Of a stretch of DNA of 64,000 nt, positions 47,435 to 57,171 are shown piece after piece (position 1 is the stretch's first letter; every line of letters begins with the position of its first letter). A program made the translations under genes and the position numbers. Origin of the DNA: Burkholderiales bacterium 67-32. GTDB taxonomy: Bacteria; Pseudomonadota; Gammaproteobacteria; Burkholderiales; Burkholderiaceae_B. A model generated the notes under the pieces. It was not told where the DNA came from, made no database searches, and was given only the letters and a program-made list of their open reading frames with translations. The stretch is taken from contig MKUP01000022.1 of the NCBI GenBank assembly GCA_001898625.1, forward strand, positions 62,001 to 126,000, read 5' to 3'.

Positions 47435-47462
47435 CGCCGCCGCGCCCTTGGGGGCGGCGGCG
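47435..47462 (+). other. GC-rich stem-loop between etfA and the acyl-CoA dehydrogenase gene
   Basis: CGCCGCCGC (47435-47443) pairs with GCGGCGGCG (47454-47462) across a 10-base loop. There is no T run, so it is a weak terminator at best. It may separate etfBA expression from that of the downstream gene or stabilise the upstream mRNA. Confidence 0.5.
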
Positions 47463-47532
47463 CACCCGAACAGGGCCGGGCCGCCGGTCTTGCCGCCGCA
47501 CGGCCCTCGGTACCAACTGACCGGAGGTTTGC

Positions 47533-49329
47533 ATGGCTTACGTGGCTCCACTGCGGGACATCCGATTCGTGCTGAGCGAATTGGCCGGCCTGGACAAGGT
47601 TCATCAATTACCCGGTGGCGAGGAAGCCGGCCAGGAAGTCGTCGATGCGATCCTGGACGAGAACGCGCGCCTGTTGCAGGACGCGATCGCGCCGCTCAAC
47701 CGTGACGGCGATCTCCAGCCGCCCGTCTGGCGCGACGGCGCCGTCACCGCTTCGCCGGGGTTCGCCCAGGCATTCCGCAGCTTCGTCGAAGGGGGCTGGC
47801 AAGGCTTGCAGCATCCCGTGGACTTCGGGGGGCAGGGCCTGCCCAAGGTGGTCGCGACGCCCTGCATGGAAAACCTGAACGCCGCCTGCCTGTCGTTCGC
47901 GCTATGCCCCCTGCTGACCGACGGCGCCATCGAGGTGCTGCTGACGGCCGGGACCGAGGAGCAGAAGCGGCGTTTCATTCCGTCGATGATCGATGGTTCC
48001 TGGACCGGGACCATGAACCTGACCGAACCGCAGGCCGGGTCGGACCTGTCGCTGGTACGCACGCGCGCCGTCGCGCAGCCCGACGGCAGCTACCGGCTGC
48101 ACGGGCAGAAGATCTTCATCACCTACGGCGAGCACGACATGGCACGGAACATCGTGCACATGGTGCTGGCCCGGCTGGCCGACGCACCCGAGGGCATCAA
48201 GGGCCTGTCGCTGTTCGTCGTGCCCAAGTTCCTGGTGAACGACGATGGATCGCTGGGCAAGCGCAACGATGTCTGGTGCGCCTCGATCGAACACAAGCTG
48301 GGCATCAAGGCCAGCCCCACGGCCGTGCTGCTGTATGGCGAGGACAAGGGCGAGGTCGGTCCGGGCGCCATCGGCTACCTGGTGGGCGAGCCCAATCGCG
48401 GCCTGGAAACCATGTTCATCATGATGAACGCCGCGCGCTTCGCCGTCGGGTTGCAGGGCATCGCGGTGGCCGAGCGCGCCAGCCAGCATGCCGTGGCCTA
48501 TGCCAAAGACCGCGTGCAGAGCCGGGCGGTCGAGGGGTCCACGGGGCCCGTGGCCATCGTCCATCACCCGGACGTGCGGCGGATGCTGTTGACCATGCGC
48601 ACGCTGACCGAGGCGGCCCGTGCCGTGGCCTACGTGGCCGCCGGGGCGCACGATTTCGCACATAGGCATCCCGATGCCCAGATGCGCGCGCGCAACCAGG
48701 CCTTCTACGAATACATGGTGCCCATCGTCAAGGGCTTCTCGACCGAGATGGCGGTGGAGGTGGCCTCGCTGGGCATACAGGTGCACGGCGGCATGGGCTT
48801 CATCGAGGAAACGGGCGCCGCCCAGTACTACCGCGATGCCCGCATCCTGTCGATCTACGAAGGCACCACCGCGATCCAGGCCAACGACCTGGTGGGGCGC
48901 AAGACCGCGCGCGACGGCGGCGCGGTGGCAGCCGCCATCATCGGCCACATGCGCGAGACGCTGGCCGAGCTGGACGGCGACGAGGAACTGTCGGCGCTGC
49001 GCGGACAACTGGCCGATGCCATCCAGGCCTACGAGGAAGTGGTCCGCTTCGTGGTCGAGCGCTACCGCGACGACGTGCGCGAGGTCTACGCGGGCAGCGT
49101 GCCTTATCTGATGCTGGCGGGGCTCACGCACGGTGGATGGCAGATGGCGCGCGCCGCGCTGGCCTGCCGGCGCCGGATCGCCAAGGGGGACGTCGATACC
49201 TTTTATCCGGCCAAGCTGGCGGGGGCGCAGTTCTATTGCGCCCACCTGCTGCCGCGGGTCGAGGCGCTGCGCCGCGAGATACTGCAAGGCGGGGCCAGCA
49301 CGCTGGCCATGCCGGTCGACGCGTTCTGA
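47533..49329 (+). CDS. acyl-CoA dehydrogenase family protein, large (DmdC-like) type
   Basis: This 598-residue protein has the FAD-dependent acyl-CoA dehydrogenase fold with an N-terminal extension and a C-terminal domain. TGTMNLTEPQAGSDLS is the FAD/substrate signature, and SIYEGTTAIQANDLVGRK the Glu-containing catalytic segment. MAYVAPLRDIRFVLSEL starts the 3-methylmercaptopropionyl-CoA-type subgroup. Substrate chain length is unknown. A GGAGG ribosome binding site precedes the ATG. It follows etfBA, its likely electron acceptor. Confidence 0.9.
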   Translation: MAYVAPLRDIRFVLSELAGLDKVHQLPGGEEAGQEVVDAILDENARLLQDAIAPLNRDGDLQPPVWRDGAVTASPGFAQAFRSFVEGGWQGLQHPVDFGGQGLPKVVATPCMENLNAACLSFALCPLLTDGAIEVLLTAGTEEQKRRFIPSMIDGSWTGTMNLTEPQAGSDLSLVRTRAVAQPDGSYRLHGQKIFITYGEHDMARNIVHMVLARLADAPEGIKGLSLFVVPKFLVNDDGSLGKRNDVWCASIEHKLGIKASPTAVLLYGEDKGEVGPGAIGYLVGEPNRGLETMFIMMNAARFAVGLQGIAVAERASQHAVAYAKDRVQSRAVEGSTGPVAIVHHPDVRRMLLTMRTLTEAARAVAYVAAGAHDFAHRHPDAQMRARNQAFYEYMVPIVKGFSTEMAVEVASLGIQVHGGMGFIEETGAAQYYRDARILSIYEGTTAIQANDLVGRKTARDGGAVAAAIIGHMRETLAELDGDEELSALRGQLADAIQAYEEVVRFVVERYRDDVREVYAGSVPYLMLAGLTHGGWQMARAALACRRRIAKGDVDTFYPAKLAGAQFYCAHLLPRVEALRREILQGGASTLAMPVDAF

Positions 49330-49342
49330 GGGCCGCCGCGGC

Positions 49343-49960
49343 TCAGGGGGAGGGGCGGTGATGGCCGGGCGCCTGCGACGGCGGCAGCGGCGGCGTGCGG
49401 CAGGGGGCGACGGGAATGCGCCAATGCGACCGGCGCCGCAGGGCAGCCAATAGTTTCAGGCCCTGGGGCCATTCGCCGTAGCCCGACTCGGCATTGATGT
49501 GGCCGGCGTCCTCGAGCTGTTCGAAGCGGCTGCCCCAGGCTTCAGCGAATTCGCGGGCACGGTCCAGCGAACAATACGGATCGTTGGTGCTGGCGACCAC
49601 CACGCTCTGGAAAGGCAAGGTCTGCATCGGCACGGGGCAGAACGAGCGCAGCCGCGCCGGGGCGTTCGCGCGCTCGACGTCGGCGGGCGCCACCAGCAGG
49701 GCACCCGCCACCTTCTCGCGCACGCGCAGCGGCAGGTGACAGATCGTGATGCAGCCCAGGCTGTGGGCGATCAACAGCGGCGGCCGCTGCGCCGCCTCGA
49801 TGGCGGCGGCCAGGGTCGCGGTCCACGCGTGCAGGTCGGGCGAGGCCCAGTCGTTCTGCTGCACGCGCAGCGCGCGCGGCAGACAGGCTTCCCATCGGCT
49901 CTGCCAATGGGCGGGGCCGGAGTTGTTCCAACCTGGGACGATCAAGGGTTGCAGTCGCAT
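49343..49960 (-). CDS. RBBP9/YdeN family alpha/beta hydrolase
   Basis: This 205-residue protein has VPGWNNSGPAHWQSRWE, the signature start, the nucleophile in LLIAHSLGCITICHL (about 62-76), Asp in ASTNDPYCS and His in EDAGHINAESGYGEWP. Family members are small serine hydrolases of unclear substrate. The last 25 or so residues are Pro/Arg-rich and probably disordered. It converges with the acyl-CoA dehydrogenase gene (13 bases between stops). Confidence 0.87.
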   Translation of the reverse strand: MRLQPLIVPGWNNSGPAHWQSRWEACLPRALRVQQNDWASPDLHAWTATLAAAIEAAQRPPLLIAHSLGCITICHLPLRVREKVAGALLVAPADVERANAPARLRSFCPVPMQTLPFQSVVVASTNDPYCSLDRAREFAEAWGSRFEQLEDAGHINAESGYGEWPQGLKLLAALRRRSHWRIPVAPCRTPPLPPSQAPGHHRPSP

Positions 49961-50060
49961 GAGCGCATGATGGCGTCGCCGCTCATTACTGGGAACGAAG
50001 AATTTTGTGTTTGTTAATTACCGCAGCTTGGATGGCGAAGCGCGGCGCGAGCGCGTCTCC

Positions 50061-50095
50061 TTATGTGAAAAAATAAGTATCAACCTTTCCCTTAT
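50061..50095. promoter_or_regulatory. AT-rich control region with ATAAG/CTTAT inverted repeat before the peroxiredoxin gene
   Basis: In the 226-base gap 49961-50186, ATAAG (50073-50077) and CTTAT (50091-50095) are inverted, preceded by TTATGTGAAA. The 8-mer AATAAGTA (50072-50079) recurs upstream of the sulfate-binding protein gene at 52446-52453. This suggests a shared regulator, with CysB the obvious candidate. The rest of the gap shows nothing else I recognise. Confidence 0.4.
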
Positions 50096-50186
50096 GGTGG
50101 AAAGCTATATGGATATATGCAAACATTTGTTCCCGCTTCCCCGGCGGAACGCCAGAATGCTTCATTTGGAAACGTAGGAGACCGAC

Positions 50187-50831
50187 ATGGCCGCATTGCG
50201 TCTGGGCGACACCGCTCCCGATTTCGAACAGGATTCCTCGAAGGGACATATCCATTTCTACGACTACCTCGGCGACAGCTGGGGCGTGCTGTTCTCGCAC
50301 CCGGCGGATTTCACGCCGGTCTGCACCACCGAACTGGGCTATACCGCCAAGCTCGCGCAGGAATTCGCCAAGCGCAACGTGAAGGTGCTGGCGCTGTCGG
50401 TCGACCCGGCCGATTCCCACCTGCAATGGATCGGCGACATCAACGACACGCAGAACACCCGGGTGGACTTCCCCATCCTGGCCGATGCCGACCGCAAGGT
50501 TTCGACGCTCTACGACATGATCCACCCGAACGCCAGCGCCACCGCCACGGTGCGCTCGGTCTTCGTGATCGACCCGGCGAAGAAGGTCAGGCTCATCATC
50601 ACCTATCCCGCCAGCACGGGACGCAACTTCGACGAGATCCTGCGCGTGATCGATTCGCTGCAGCTTACCGACAACTACAGCGTCGCGACGCCGGTGAACT
50701 GGAAGGACGGCGAAGACGTCATCATCGTGCCGTCGCTGCAGGACCCCGAAGTACTCAAGCAGAAGTTCCCCAAGGGCTACAAGGTGGTGCGGCCCTACCT
50801 GCGTACCACGCCCCAGCCCAACAAGGAGTGA
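50187..50831 (+). CDS. 1-Cys peroxiredoxin (Prx6 type)
   Basis: This 214-residue protein has a single cysteine, C46 in DFTPVCTTELG, the Prx6 active site. RSVFVIDPAKKVRLIITYPASTGRN is the conserved second half, with a C-terminal Prx domain from about residue 155. No resolving cysteine exists, so a small thiol or another protein must recycle it. An AGGAG ribosome binding site precedes the ATG. Its position at the edge of the cysteine regulon suggests coupling of sulfur supply to peroxide defence. Confidence 0.93.
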   Translation: MAALRLGDTAPDFEQDSSKGHIHFYDYLGDSWGVLFSHPADFTPVCTTELGYTAKLAQEFAKRNVKVLALSVDPADSHLQWIGDINDTQNTRVDFPILADADRKVSTLYDMIHPNASATATVRSVFVIDPAKKVRLIITYPASTGRNFDEILRVIDSLQLTDNYSVATPVNWKDGEDVIIVPSLQDPEVLKQKFPKGYKVVRPYLRTTPQPNKE

Positions 50832-50909
50832 GCCCGCGGAGGGAAGAAGTGCCCGTGTCACGGACATGTGCTGTAATGCGGGCCTTCGCATCCCTCCGAT
50901 AGGACTTCC

Positions 50910-51317
50910 ATGCTCCAGACCGCCGACGATCTCGGGAAACTCCTGCTGCGCGTGTTCGTAGGGGTGCTCATGCTCATGCATGGCATTCCGAAGGTCATCG
51001 GCGGCATCGGTTTCGTGAAGGGGCTGGTCGCCTCGCACGGGCTGCCCACCTTCCTCGCCTATTTCGTCTACGTGGGCGAGGTCGTCGCTCCCATCCTGCT
51101 GCTCGTGGGCATCTACAGCCGGCTCGGCGGCCTCCTGGTCGCCATCAACATGGTCGTGGCCATCGCGCTCGCCCACTCCAACCAGGTTTTTTCCGTGGCC
51201 AAGAACGGCGCCTGGACGCTGGAACTCCAGGGGCTCTACCTGTGCGGCGGCCTCGTCATCGCGCTGATCGGCGCTGGCCGTTTCAGCGCGGGCGGCAAGG
51301 GCGGCACCCTGAACTGA
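50910..51317 (+). CDS. DoxX family inner-membrane protein
   Basis: This 135-residue protein has four predicted helices, with LGKLLLRVFVGVLMLMHG at the start and FVYVGEVVAPILLLVGIYS in the middle, typical of DoxX. DoxX-like proteins are linked to thiol and thiosulfate metabolism and oxidative stress in several bacteria. It is 78 bases after the peroxiredoxin gene. Its stop abuts the convergent cysB stop with no gap (51317/51318). Confidence 0.85.
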   Translation: MLQTADDLGKLLLRVFVGVLMLMHGIPKVIGGIGFVKGLVASHGLPTFLAYFVYVGEVVAPILLLVGIYSRLGGLLVAINMVVAIALAHSNQVFSVAKNGAWTLELQGLYLCGGLVIALIGAGRFSAGGKGGTLN

Positions 51318-52283
51318 TCAGGCGCCGACGGGCTCGGGCTGGCGCGGCGCGGCCGCGTCCTCGTCCTCGTCCTGCTGCGCGGTGATCGTGTTGCGGTCCA
51401 GGTGCGGCGCGAACATCTCGATGAAGGCAATCGCGAAATTGCGCAGGTAGGCGCCGCGGCGCACCGCCAGGCGTGTCATGTTGGACGCGAACAGGTGGTC
51501 GGCTGCCAGCGACCGCAGCTTGGTGTCTTCCTCGCTGTCGTAGGCCATGGCGGCAATGATGCCTATGCCCAGGCCCGCCGCCACGTAGGTCTTGATCACG
51601 TCGGCGTCCATCGCCGTGAGCACGATGTCCGGCACGATGCCGGCGCGCGTGAAGGTCTCGTCGATGTGCGAACGGCCGGTCAGGCCGGTGTCGTACGTGA
51701 TCAGCGGATGCCGGGCCAGTTCTTCGACCGTCGGCCGTTCGCGCGCCAGGATGGGATGTCCGGGCGGCGCGACGATGACGTGGTTCCAGCGGTAGCCGGA
51801 GAAGGTCGACAGCCTGGTGTCGGCCTGCAGCCCCTCGGTGGCGATGCCGATGTCGGCCTGGCCGCTGGCCACCCATTCGGCGATGTGCAGGGGCGAGCCC
51901 TGTTGCAGGTTCAGGTGGACGTGAGGAAAGCTGCGCCGGAACGCCTGCACCACCACCGGCAGCGCGTAGCGGGCCTGGGTGTGGGTCGTGGCGATGGTCA
52001 GCCGGCCCTGGTCGCGGGCGCCGAACTCCTGGGCCGCGCGCTTGAGGTTCTCCTGTTCGAGCAGCAGGCGCTCGATGATCGTGACGATTTCCTTGCCCGG
52101 CTCGGTCAGCCCGGTCAGGCGCTTGCCGGCGCGTTCGAAGATCGTCGTGCCCAGTTCGTCCTCCAGTTCGCGTATCTGGCGGCTGACGCCCGGCTGCGAG
52201 GTGTACAGGGTGTTGGCAACCTCGGTCAGGTTGAAATTGCGGCGCAAGGCTTCGCGGACGGAGCGCAATTGCTGGAAATTCAA
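51318..52283 (-). CDS. cysB: LysR-type regulator CysB
   Basis: This 321-residue protein matches CysB length (324 in E. coli). The helix-turn-helix is MNFQQLRSVREALRRNFNLT to QPGVSRQIRELEDELG. The ligand domain has the inducer-binding TIATTHTQARYALP, and GLTGRSHIDETF. CysB activates sulfate-assimilation genes with N-acetylserine as inducer. It is divergent from sbp-cysTWA, its likely target, across the 248-base region 52284-52531. Confidence 0.95.
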   Translation of the reverse strand: MNFQQLRSVREALRRNFNLTEVANTLYTSQPGVSRQIRELEDELGTTIFERAGKRLTGLTEPGKEIVTIIERLLLEQENLKRAAQEFGARDQGRLTIATTHTQARYALPVVVQAFRRSFPHVHLNLQQGSPLHIAEWVASGQADIGIATEGLQADTRLSTFSGYRWNHVIVAPPGHPILARERPTVEELARHPLITYDTGLTGRSHIDETFTRAGIVPDIVLTAMDADVIKTYVAAGLGIGIIAAMAYDSEEDTKLRSLAADHLFASNMTRLAVRRGAYLRNFAIAFIEMFAPHLDRNTITAQQDEDEDAAAPRQPEPVGA

Positions 52284-52418
52284 GATGGTTCTCCTGCTTG
52301 TGCCGGCGCGACAGCGGGCCGGCGGCGATCAATCATGTTGCGTCGCAAACAAAAAAATCAGAACGAAAATTTGAAAATGATCTAATGCGCATCCGGACAT
52401 AACGACGCATTTGTTCTG

Positions 52419-52453
52419 TATTCCGCCGGGTTTATACCGCCGCGGAATAAGTA
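52419..52453. promoter_or_regulatory. palindrome and AATAAGTA motif in the cysB-sbp control region
   Basis: TATTCCGC (52419-52426) and GCGGAATA (52442-52449) form a perfect 8-bp inverted repeat with a 15-base gap; an extra CGG/CCG pair can extend the stem. The motif AATAAGTA (52446-52453), shared with the peroxiredoxin upstream region, overlaps its right arm. CysB-type binding or a leader hairpin are both possible. AT-rich sequence at 52340-52390 may hold the cysB promoter. Confidence 0.5.
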
Positions 52454-52531
52454 ACCATCCAAGATGTCGTTCCCAAGCATGGGGCTTGTGACCGACCATG
52501 CATTCCTCGAAAAGACGGAAGGGAGCCTCGG

Positions 52532-53554
52532 ATGGCCGGATTGCTGGGAAGGACCCTGGGTGTTGCCGTGCTGGCCATGGCGGCCGCCGTGTCGCCTGTT
52601 GCGGCACAGCAGAAGCAGACCCTGCTGAATGTTTCCTATGATCCGACGCGGGAGCTCTACAAGGATCTGGACAAGGCCTTCGCTGCCGAATACAAGAAAA
52701 AGGCCGGTGTCGACCTGACCATCCGCCAGTCCCATGGCGGCTCCGGCGCCCAGGCGCGCTCGGTCATCGACGGCCTGGACGCCGACGTGGTCACGCTGGC
52801 CCTCGCCTACGACATCGACGCCCTGCACGAGCGCGGCAACCTGCTGCCCGCCGATTGGCAGAAACGGCTGCCGCAGAACAGCTCGCCGTATACCTCGACC
52901 ATCGTGTTCCTGGTGCGCAAGGGCAATCCCAAGGGCATCAAGGATTGGGGCGACCTGATCAAGCCGGGCGTCGCGGTCATCACGCCCAACCCCAAGACCT
53001 CGGGCGGCGCCCGCTGGAACTACCTGGCGGCTTGGGCCTATGCGCTGCGGCAGCCGGGCGGTAGCGAGGCCAAGGCGCGCGAGTTCATCGCCGAGCTGTT
53101 CAAGCACGTGCCGGTGCTGGACAGCGGCGCCCGCGGCGCGACCACGACCTTCGTCGAGCGCGGCCAGGGCGACGTGCTGCTGGCCTGGGAGAACGAGGCG
53201 CTGCTGTCGTTGAAGGAACTGGGTCCGGACAAGTTCGACATCGTCGCGCCCTCGCTGTCCATCCTGTGCGAGCCGCCCGTGGCCGTGGTCGACAAGAACG
53301 TCGACAAGAAGGGCACGCGCCAGGCCGCGCAGGCCTACCTGGAATACCTGTACACCAAGGATGCGCAGGAGATCATCGCCAAGAACTACTACCGTCCCCG
53401 CAATCCCGAGGTGGCCGCCAAATACGCGTCGGCCTTTCCCAAGGTGAACCTGATCACGATCGATGACGTCTTCGGCGGCTGGAAGAAAGCCCAGAAGACC
53501 CACTTCGAAGACGGCGGCACGTTCGACCAGCTTTACCAGCCGGGCAAGCGTTGA
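52532..53554 (+). CDS. sbp: sulfate-binding protein of the sulfate/thiosulfate ABC transporter
   Basis: This 340-residue periplasmic protein has a signal peptide ending [11 protein letters not shown] (about residue 25). It shows [20 protein letters not shown], then [14 protein letters not shown] (the sulfate-binding loop), and the conserved [20 protein letters not shown]. It delivers sulfate to the CysTWA transporter encoded downstream. The start at 52532 has AAGGGAG upstream. Its stop TGA overlaps the TTG start of cysT. Confidence 0.95.
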   Translation: MAGLLGRTLGVAVLAMAAAVSPVAAQQKQTLLNVSYDPTRELYKDLDKAFAAEYKKKAGVDLTIRQSHGGSGAQARSVIDGLDADVVTLALAYDIDALHERGNLLPADWQKRLPQNSSPYTSTIVFLVRKGNPKGIKDWGDLIKPGVAVITPNPKTSGGARWNYLAAWAYALRQPGGSEAKAREFIAELFKHVPVLDSGARGATTTFVERGQGDVLLAWENEALLSLKELGPDKFDIVAPSLSILCEPPVAVVDKNVDKKGTRQAAQAYLEYLYTKDAQEIIAKNYYRPRNPEVAAKYASAFPKVNLITIDDVFGGWKKAQKTHFEDGGTFDQLYQPGKR

Positions 53555-54441
53555 AGGCCTCCATCTCCACCCTCGGCATCCTGCACCCGCCCCCGGCCAA
53601 GCCCAGGCGGGCGCAGCGCTTGGGCGTGCTGCCCGGGTTCGGGCTGAGCATGGGCTTCACCGTGTTCTACCTGAGCCTGATCGTACTGATCCCGTTGTCC
53701 ACGCTGTTCTTCAAGAGCGCGACCCTGGACTGGCAGACTTTTTGGGCGGCGGTGACCGCACCCCGCGTGCTGGCCTCGTACCGGCTGACCTTCGGCGCCG
53801 CGCTGTTGGCGGCGCTGGTCAATCTGGTGGCGGGGCTGGCCGTGGCCTGGACGCTGGTGCGCTACGAGTTCCCGGGCAAGAAGATCATCGATGCGCTGGT
53901 GGACCTGCCGTTCGCGCTGCCGACCGCGGTGGCGGGCATCGCCCTGACCGCGCTGTACGCCTCGAACGGATGGATGGGCCGCTGGCTCGAGCCGCTGGGC
54001 GTCAAGGTGGCCTATACGCCGCTGGGCGTGGTCGTGGCCCTGATCTTCATCGGCCTGCCGTTCGTGGTCCGGACGGTGCAGCCGGTGCTGGAGGATGCCG
54101 AGCGCGAGCTGGAGGAAGCCGCGGCCAGCCTGGGCGCCAGCCGGCTGCAGACCTTCCTGAAAGTCCTGTTGCCCACGATCCTGCCCGCCTTGCTGACCGG
54201 CTTCGCGCTGGCCTTCGCGCGCGCCGTCGGCGAGTACGGGTCGGTGGTCTTCATCGCCGGCAACATGCCCATGGTGTCCGAGATCACGCCGCTGCTCATC
54301 ATCACCAAACTCGAACAGTACGACTATGCCGGCGCGGCCTCGATCGCGCTGGTCATGCTGCTGCTGTCTTTCGTGCTGCTGCTGTTCATCAACCTCCTGC
54401 AGTGGTGGCAGGCGCGGCGCGGCCTGGGAAAGAACGTATGA
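53551..54441 (+). CDS. cysT: sulfate ABC transporter permease CysT
   Basis: This 296-residue protein has six membrane helices. The permease EAA motif reads [21 protein letters not shown] (about 188-208). [18 protein letters not shown] is characteristic of CysT/CysU. It probably starts with TTG at 53551, overlapping the sbp stop (TTGA), because family members have a cytoplasmic N-terminus before the first helix (about 35-55). The stop overlaps the cysW start (ATGA). Confidence 0.94.
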   Translation: MKASISTLGILHPPPAKPRRAQRLGVLPGFGLSMGFTVFYLSLIVLIPLSTLFFKSATLDWQTFWAAVTAPRVLASYRLTFGAALLAALVNLVAGLAVAWTLVRYEFPGKKIIDALVDLPFALPTAVAGIALTALYASNGWMGRWLEPLGVKVAYTPLGVVVALIFIGLPFVVRTVQPVLEDAERELEEAAASLGASRLQTFLKVLLPTILPALLTGFALAFARAVGEYGSVVFIAGNMPMVSEITPLLIITKLEQYDYAGAASIALVMLLLSFVLLLFINLLQWWQARRGLGKNV

Positions 54442-55337
54442 GTACCGCCAACCGGCCCGTCCACCTCGATGAACCCGCCTGGGTGCGGCGCCTGCTGCTC
54501 GCGGTGTCGCTGGGCTTTCTCGCGCTGTTCCTGCTGCTGCCGCTGGCCGTGGTGTTTTCCGAGGCGTTGAAGAAGGGCTGGGAGCTGTATGCCGAGGCCC
54601 TGATCGAGCCCGACGCGCTGGCCGCGATCCGGCTGACACTGCTGATCGCGGCCATCGCCGTGCCGCTGAACCTGGCGCTGGGCGTGGCGGCGGCGTGGGC
54701 CATCACCAAGTTCCAGTTCCGCGGCAAGCAGGCGCTGGTCACGCTGATCGACCTGCCGTTCTCGGTCTCGCCGGTGGTCGCGGGGTTGATCTATGTGCTG
54801 CTGTTCGGCTCGCACGGCTGGCTGGGGCCGCTGCTCAAGGCCTACGACCTGAAGGTCGTCTACGCCGTTCCGGGCGTGGTGCTGGCCACGTTGTTCGTGA
54901 CCTTTCCCTTCGTCGCCCGCGAGCTGATTCCGCTCATGCAGGCCCAGGGCAGCGAGGAAGAGCAGGCGGCGCTTACCCTGGGCGCCTCCGGCTGGCAGAT
55001 GTTCCGCCGCGTGACGCTGCCCAACATCAAATGGGGTCTCTTGTACGGCGTGATTCTCTGCAATGCCCGGGCCATGGGAGAATTCGGCGCGGTATCGGTG
55101 GTATCGGGCCATATCCGCGGCCTGACCAACACCATTCCGTTGCACGTGGAAATCCTCTACAACGAATATGCATATCAAGCCTCGTTCGCGGTTGCCTCGG
55201 TGCTCGCGCTGCTGGCCCTGGTCACGCTGGTCCTCAAGAGCGTGGTCGAGTGGCGCGGCGAGCGGCAGTTCAAGGACCAGGCTCTCCCCTCCGAATTTCC
55301 AGGCGCCGCGCCGCTGCAACTGAAGGCGGCCGGCTGA
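54438..55337 (+). CDS. cysW: sulfate ABC transporter permease CysW
   Basis: This 299-residue protein has six membrane helices. Its EAA motif reads [40 protein letters not shown] is the CysW signature. It pairs with CysT to form the membrane channel. Start and stop are tied to cysT (ATGA overlap), so translation is coupled. Confidence 0.95.
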   Translation: MSTANRPVHLDEPAWVRRLLLAVSLGFLALFLLLPLAVVFSEALKKGWELYAEALIEPDALAAIRLTLLIAAIAVPLNLALGVAAAWAITKFQFRGKQALVTLIDLPFSVSPVVAGLIYVLLFGSHGWLGPLLKAYDLKVVYAVPGVVLATLFVTFPFVARELIPLMQAQGSEEEQAALTLGASGWQMFRRVTLPNIKWGLLYGVILCNARAMGEFGAVSVVSGHIRGLTNTIPLHVEILYNEYAYQASFAVASVLALLALVTLVLKSVVEWRGERQFKDQALPSEFPGAAPLQLKAAG

Positions 55338-55359
55338 CCGTCCCGGGAAGGTAAAAGAC

Positions 55360-56418
55360 ATGAGTATCGAAGTTCGTCATCTCTCCAAGCATTTCGGAAA
55401 CTTCCACGCCCTCAAGGATGTGTCGCTGCACATCGAGTCGGGCGAACTGGTCGCGCTGCTCGGGCCGTCGGGCTGCGGCAAGACGACCTTGCTGCGCATC
55501 ATCGCCGGGCTCGAGACGCCCGACGAAGGCAGCGTCTATTTCTCGGGCGAGGACGCCACCGACGTGCACGTGCGCGAACGCCAGGTCGGCTTCGTGTTCC
55601 AGCACTATGCGCTGTTCCGCCACATGACCGTGTTCGAGAACGTGGCCTTCGGCTTGCGCGTCAAGCCGCGCGGCCAGCGGCCCTCCGAGGCGCAGATCAA
55701 GGACAAGGTCCACCAGTTGCTGAACCTGGTCCAACTCGACTGGCTGGCCGATCGCTATCCCTCGCAGCTCTCGGGCGGGCAGCGCCAGCGCATCGCGCTG
55801 GCGCGTGCGCTGGCCGTGGAGCCGCGGGTGCTGCTGCTGGACGAGCCGTTCGGCGCGCTGGACGCCAAGGTGCGCAAGGAGCTGCGCCGCTGGCTGCGGC
55901 GCCTGCACGACGAACTGCACGTGGCCAGCGTGTTCGTGACCCATGACCAGGAAGAGGCGCTGGAAGTGGCGGACCGGGTGGTCCTGATGAACTCCGGCCG
56001 CATCGAGCAGGTGGGCTCGCCCACCGAGGTCTGGGAGCGGCCCGCCACGCCCTTCGTCTACGGCTTCCTGGGCGACGTCAACCAGTTCCACGGCCAGGCC
56101 CATGCCGGCGTGCTGCATGCCGACGGACTGACCATTCCCACGCCCGAACTGGCCGACGCCCAGCATGCCAAGGCCACCGCCTACATCCGGCCGCACGAGT
56201 TCGACGTGCAGCGCTACAGCGACGGCGACATCGGCCTGGTCACCACGTTCAACCGCGCGTATCTGTCGGGGCCCAGCGCCTACCTGGAGCTCACCCGCCA
56301 GGGATCGGACCAGCCGGTCGAGGTCGAATTGCCCGCCGAGGTCTTCCGCCAGCTCGACCTGAAAGGCGGCGAGGCGCTGATCGTCAAGCCGCGCAATGCG
56401 CAAGTCTTTCTTACCTGA
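55360..56418 (+). CDS. cysA: sulfate/thiosulfate ABC transporter ATPase CysA
   Basis: This 352-residue ATPase powers CysTW. Walker A is [13 protein letters not shown], the signature [14 protein letters not shown], and Walker [19 protein letters not shown], with the switch HDQEEA. The C-terminal TOBE/regulatory domain (about 240-350) carries [10 protein letters not shown] and [11 protein letters not shown], typical of CysA. It starts 22 bases after cysW with AAGG upstream. Confidence 0.96.
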   Translation: MSIEVRHLSKHFGNFHALKDVSLHIESGELVALLGPSGCGKTTLLRIIAGLETPDEGSVYFSGEDATDVHVRERQVGFVFQHYALFRHMTVFENVAFGLRVKPRGQRPSEAQIKDKVHQLLNLVQLDWLADRYPSQLSGGQRQRIALARALAVEPRVLLLDEPFGALDAKVRKELRRWLRRLHDELHVASVFVTHDQEEALEVADRVVLMNSGRIEQVGSPTEVWERPATPFVYGFLGDVNQFHGQAHAGVLHADGLTIPTPELADAQHAKATAYIRPHEFDVQRYSDGDIGLVTTFNRAYLSGPSAYLELTRQGSDQPVEVELPAEVFRQLDLKGGEALIVKPRNAQVFLT

Positions 56419-56421
56419 ACC

Positions 56422-57168
56422 ATGGCCGCCGTGACCGATTCTTCCTTCCCGTCGCAACGCTGGTCCGAACTGATGGACCGGCTGGGCGGCATCGCCCGCG
56501 CGCATGCCGACGTGGCGCTGGCCTCGTCGCTGGCCGCCGAGGACATGGTGCTGACCCATGCCATCCTGGATGGCGGGCTGTCCATCGAGATCTTCACGCT
56601 GGACACCGGCCGGCTCAACGCCGAGACCGTCGCGATGATAGACCGCATCGCCGCGCGCTACGGCCGCACCATCGGCGTCGTGCGGCCCGACCCGGCCGCC
56701 GTCGAGGAGTACGTTGCCACGCGCGGCCTGAACGCGTTCTACGAAAGCGTGGAGCTGCGCAAGGCCTGTTGCGAGATCCGCAAGGTCGAACCGCTGCGGC
56801 GCGTGCTGGCGGGCCGCAGCGCCTGGATCACCGGGCAGCGCCGCGAACAGGCCGTGACCCGCGGCGAATTGCCGCTGGACGAACCCGATCCCGTGTTCGG
56901 GCTGCACAAGTACAACCCGCTCGCGCTGTGGACCCAGGAAGAAGTCTGGGCCGCCATCCGCGCGCTGGACATTCCCTACAACCCGCTGCACGACCGGGGC
57001 TATCCCTCGATCGGCTGCGAGCCCTGTACCCGCGCCATCCGGCCCGGCGAGGACCTGCGCGCGGGCCGCTGGTGGTGGGAATCGTCCGACTCCAAGGAGT
57101 GCGGACTGCACGCCGGCAACCTGTCGGCCATCCCGGTCTCCGTCGTCACAACCAAGCAACCAGGCTGA
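56422..57168 (+). CDS. cysH: assimilatory adenylyl-sulfate (APS) reductase
   Basis: This 248-residue enzyme reduces activated sulfate to sulfite. It has the PAPS/APS reductase core with SLAAEDMVLTHAI and LDTGRLNAETVAMIDRI. The iron-sulfur ligands C116-C117 (KACCEIRK) and C199/C202 (IGCEPC) place it with APS reductases, since E. coli PAPS reductase lacks them. The catalytic C227 is in KECGLHAGN. It starts 3 bases after cysA and precedes cysD by 3 bases. Confidence 0.93.
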   Translation: MAAVTDSSFPSQRWSELMDRLGGIARAHADVALASSLAAEDMVLTHAILDGGLSIEIFTLDTGRLNAETVAMIDRIAARYGRTIGVVRPDPAAVEEYVATRGLNAFYESVELRKACCEIRKVEPLRRVLAGRSAWITGQRREQAVTRGELPLDEPDPVFGLHKYNPLALWTQEEVWAAIRALDIPYNPLHDRGYPSIGCEPCTRAIRPGEDLRAGRWWWESSDSKECGLHAGNLSAIPVSVVTTKQPG

Positions 57169-57171
57169 ATC

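Noticed and set aside
47435-47462. Rho-independent terminator after etfA
   Set aside because: The stem is strong but has no T run, so it is listed as a stem-loop only.
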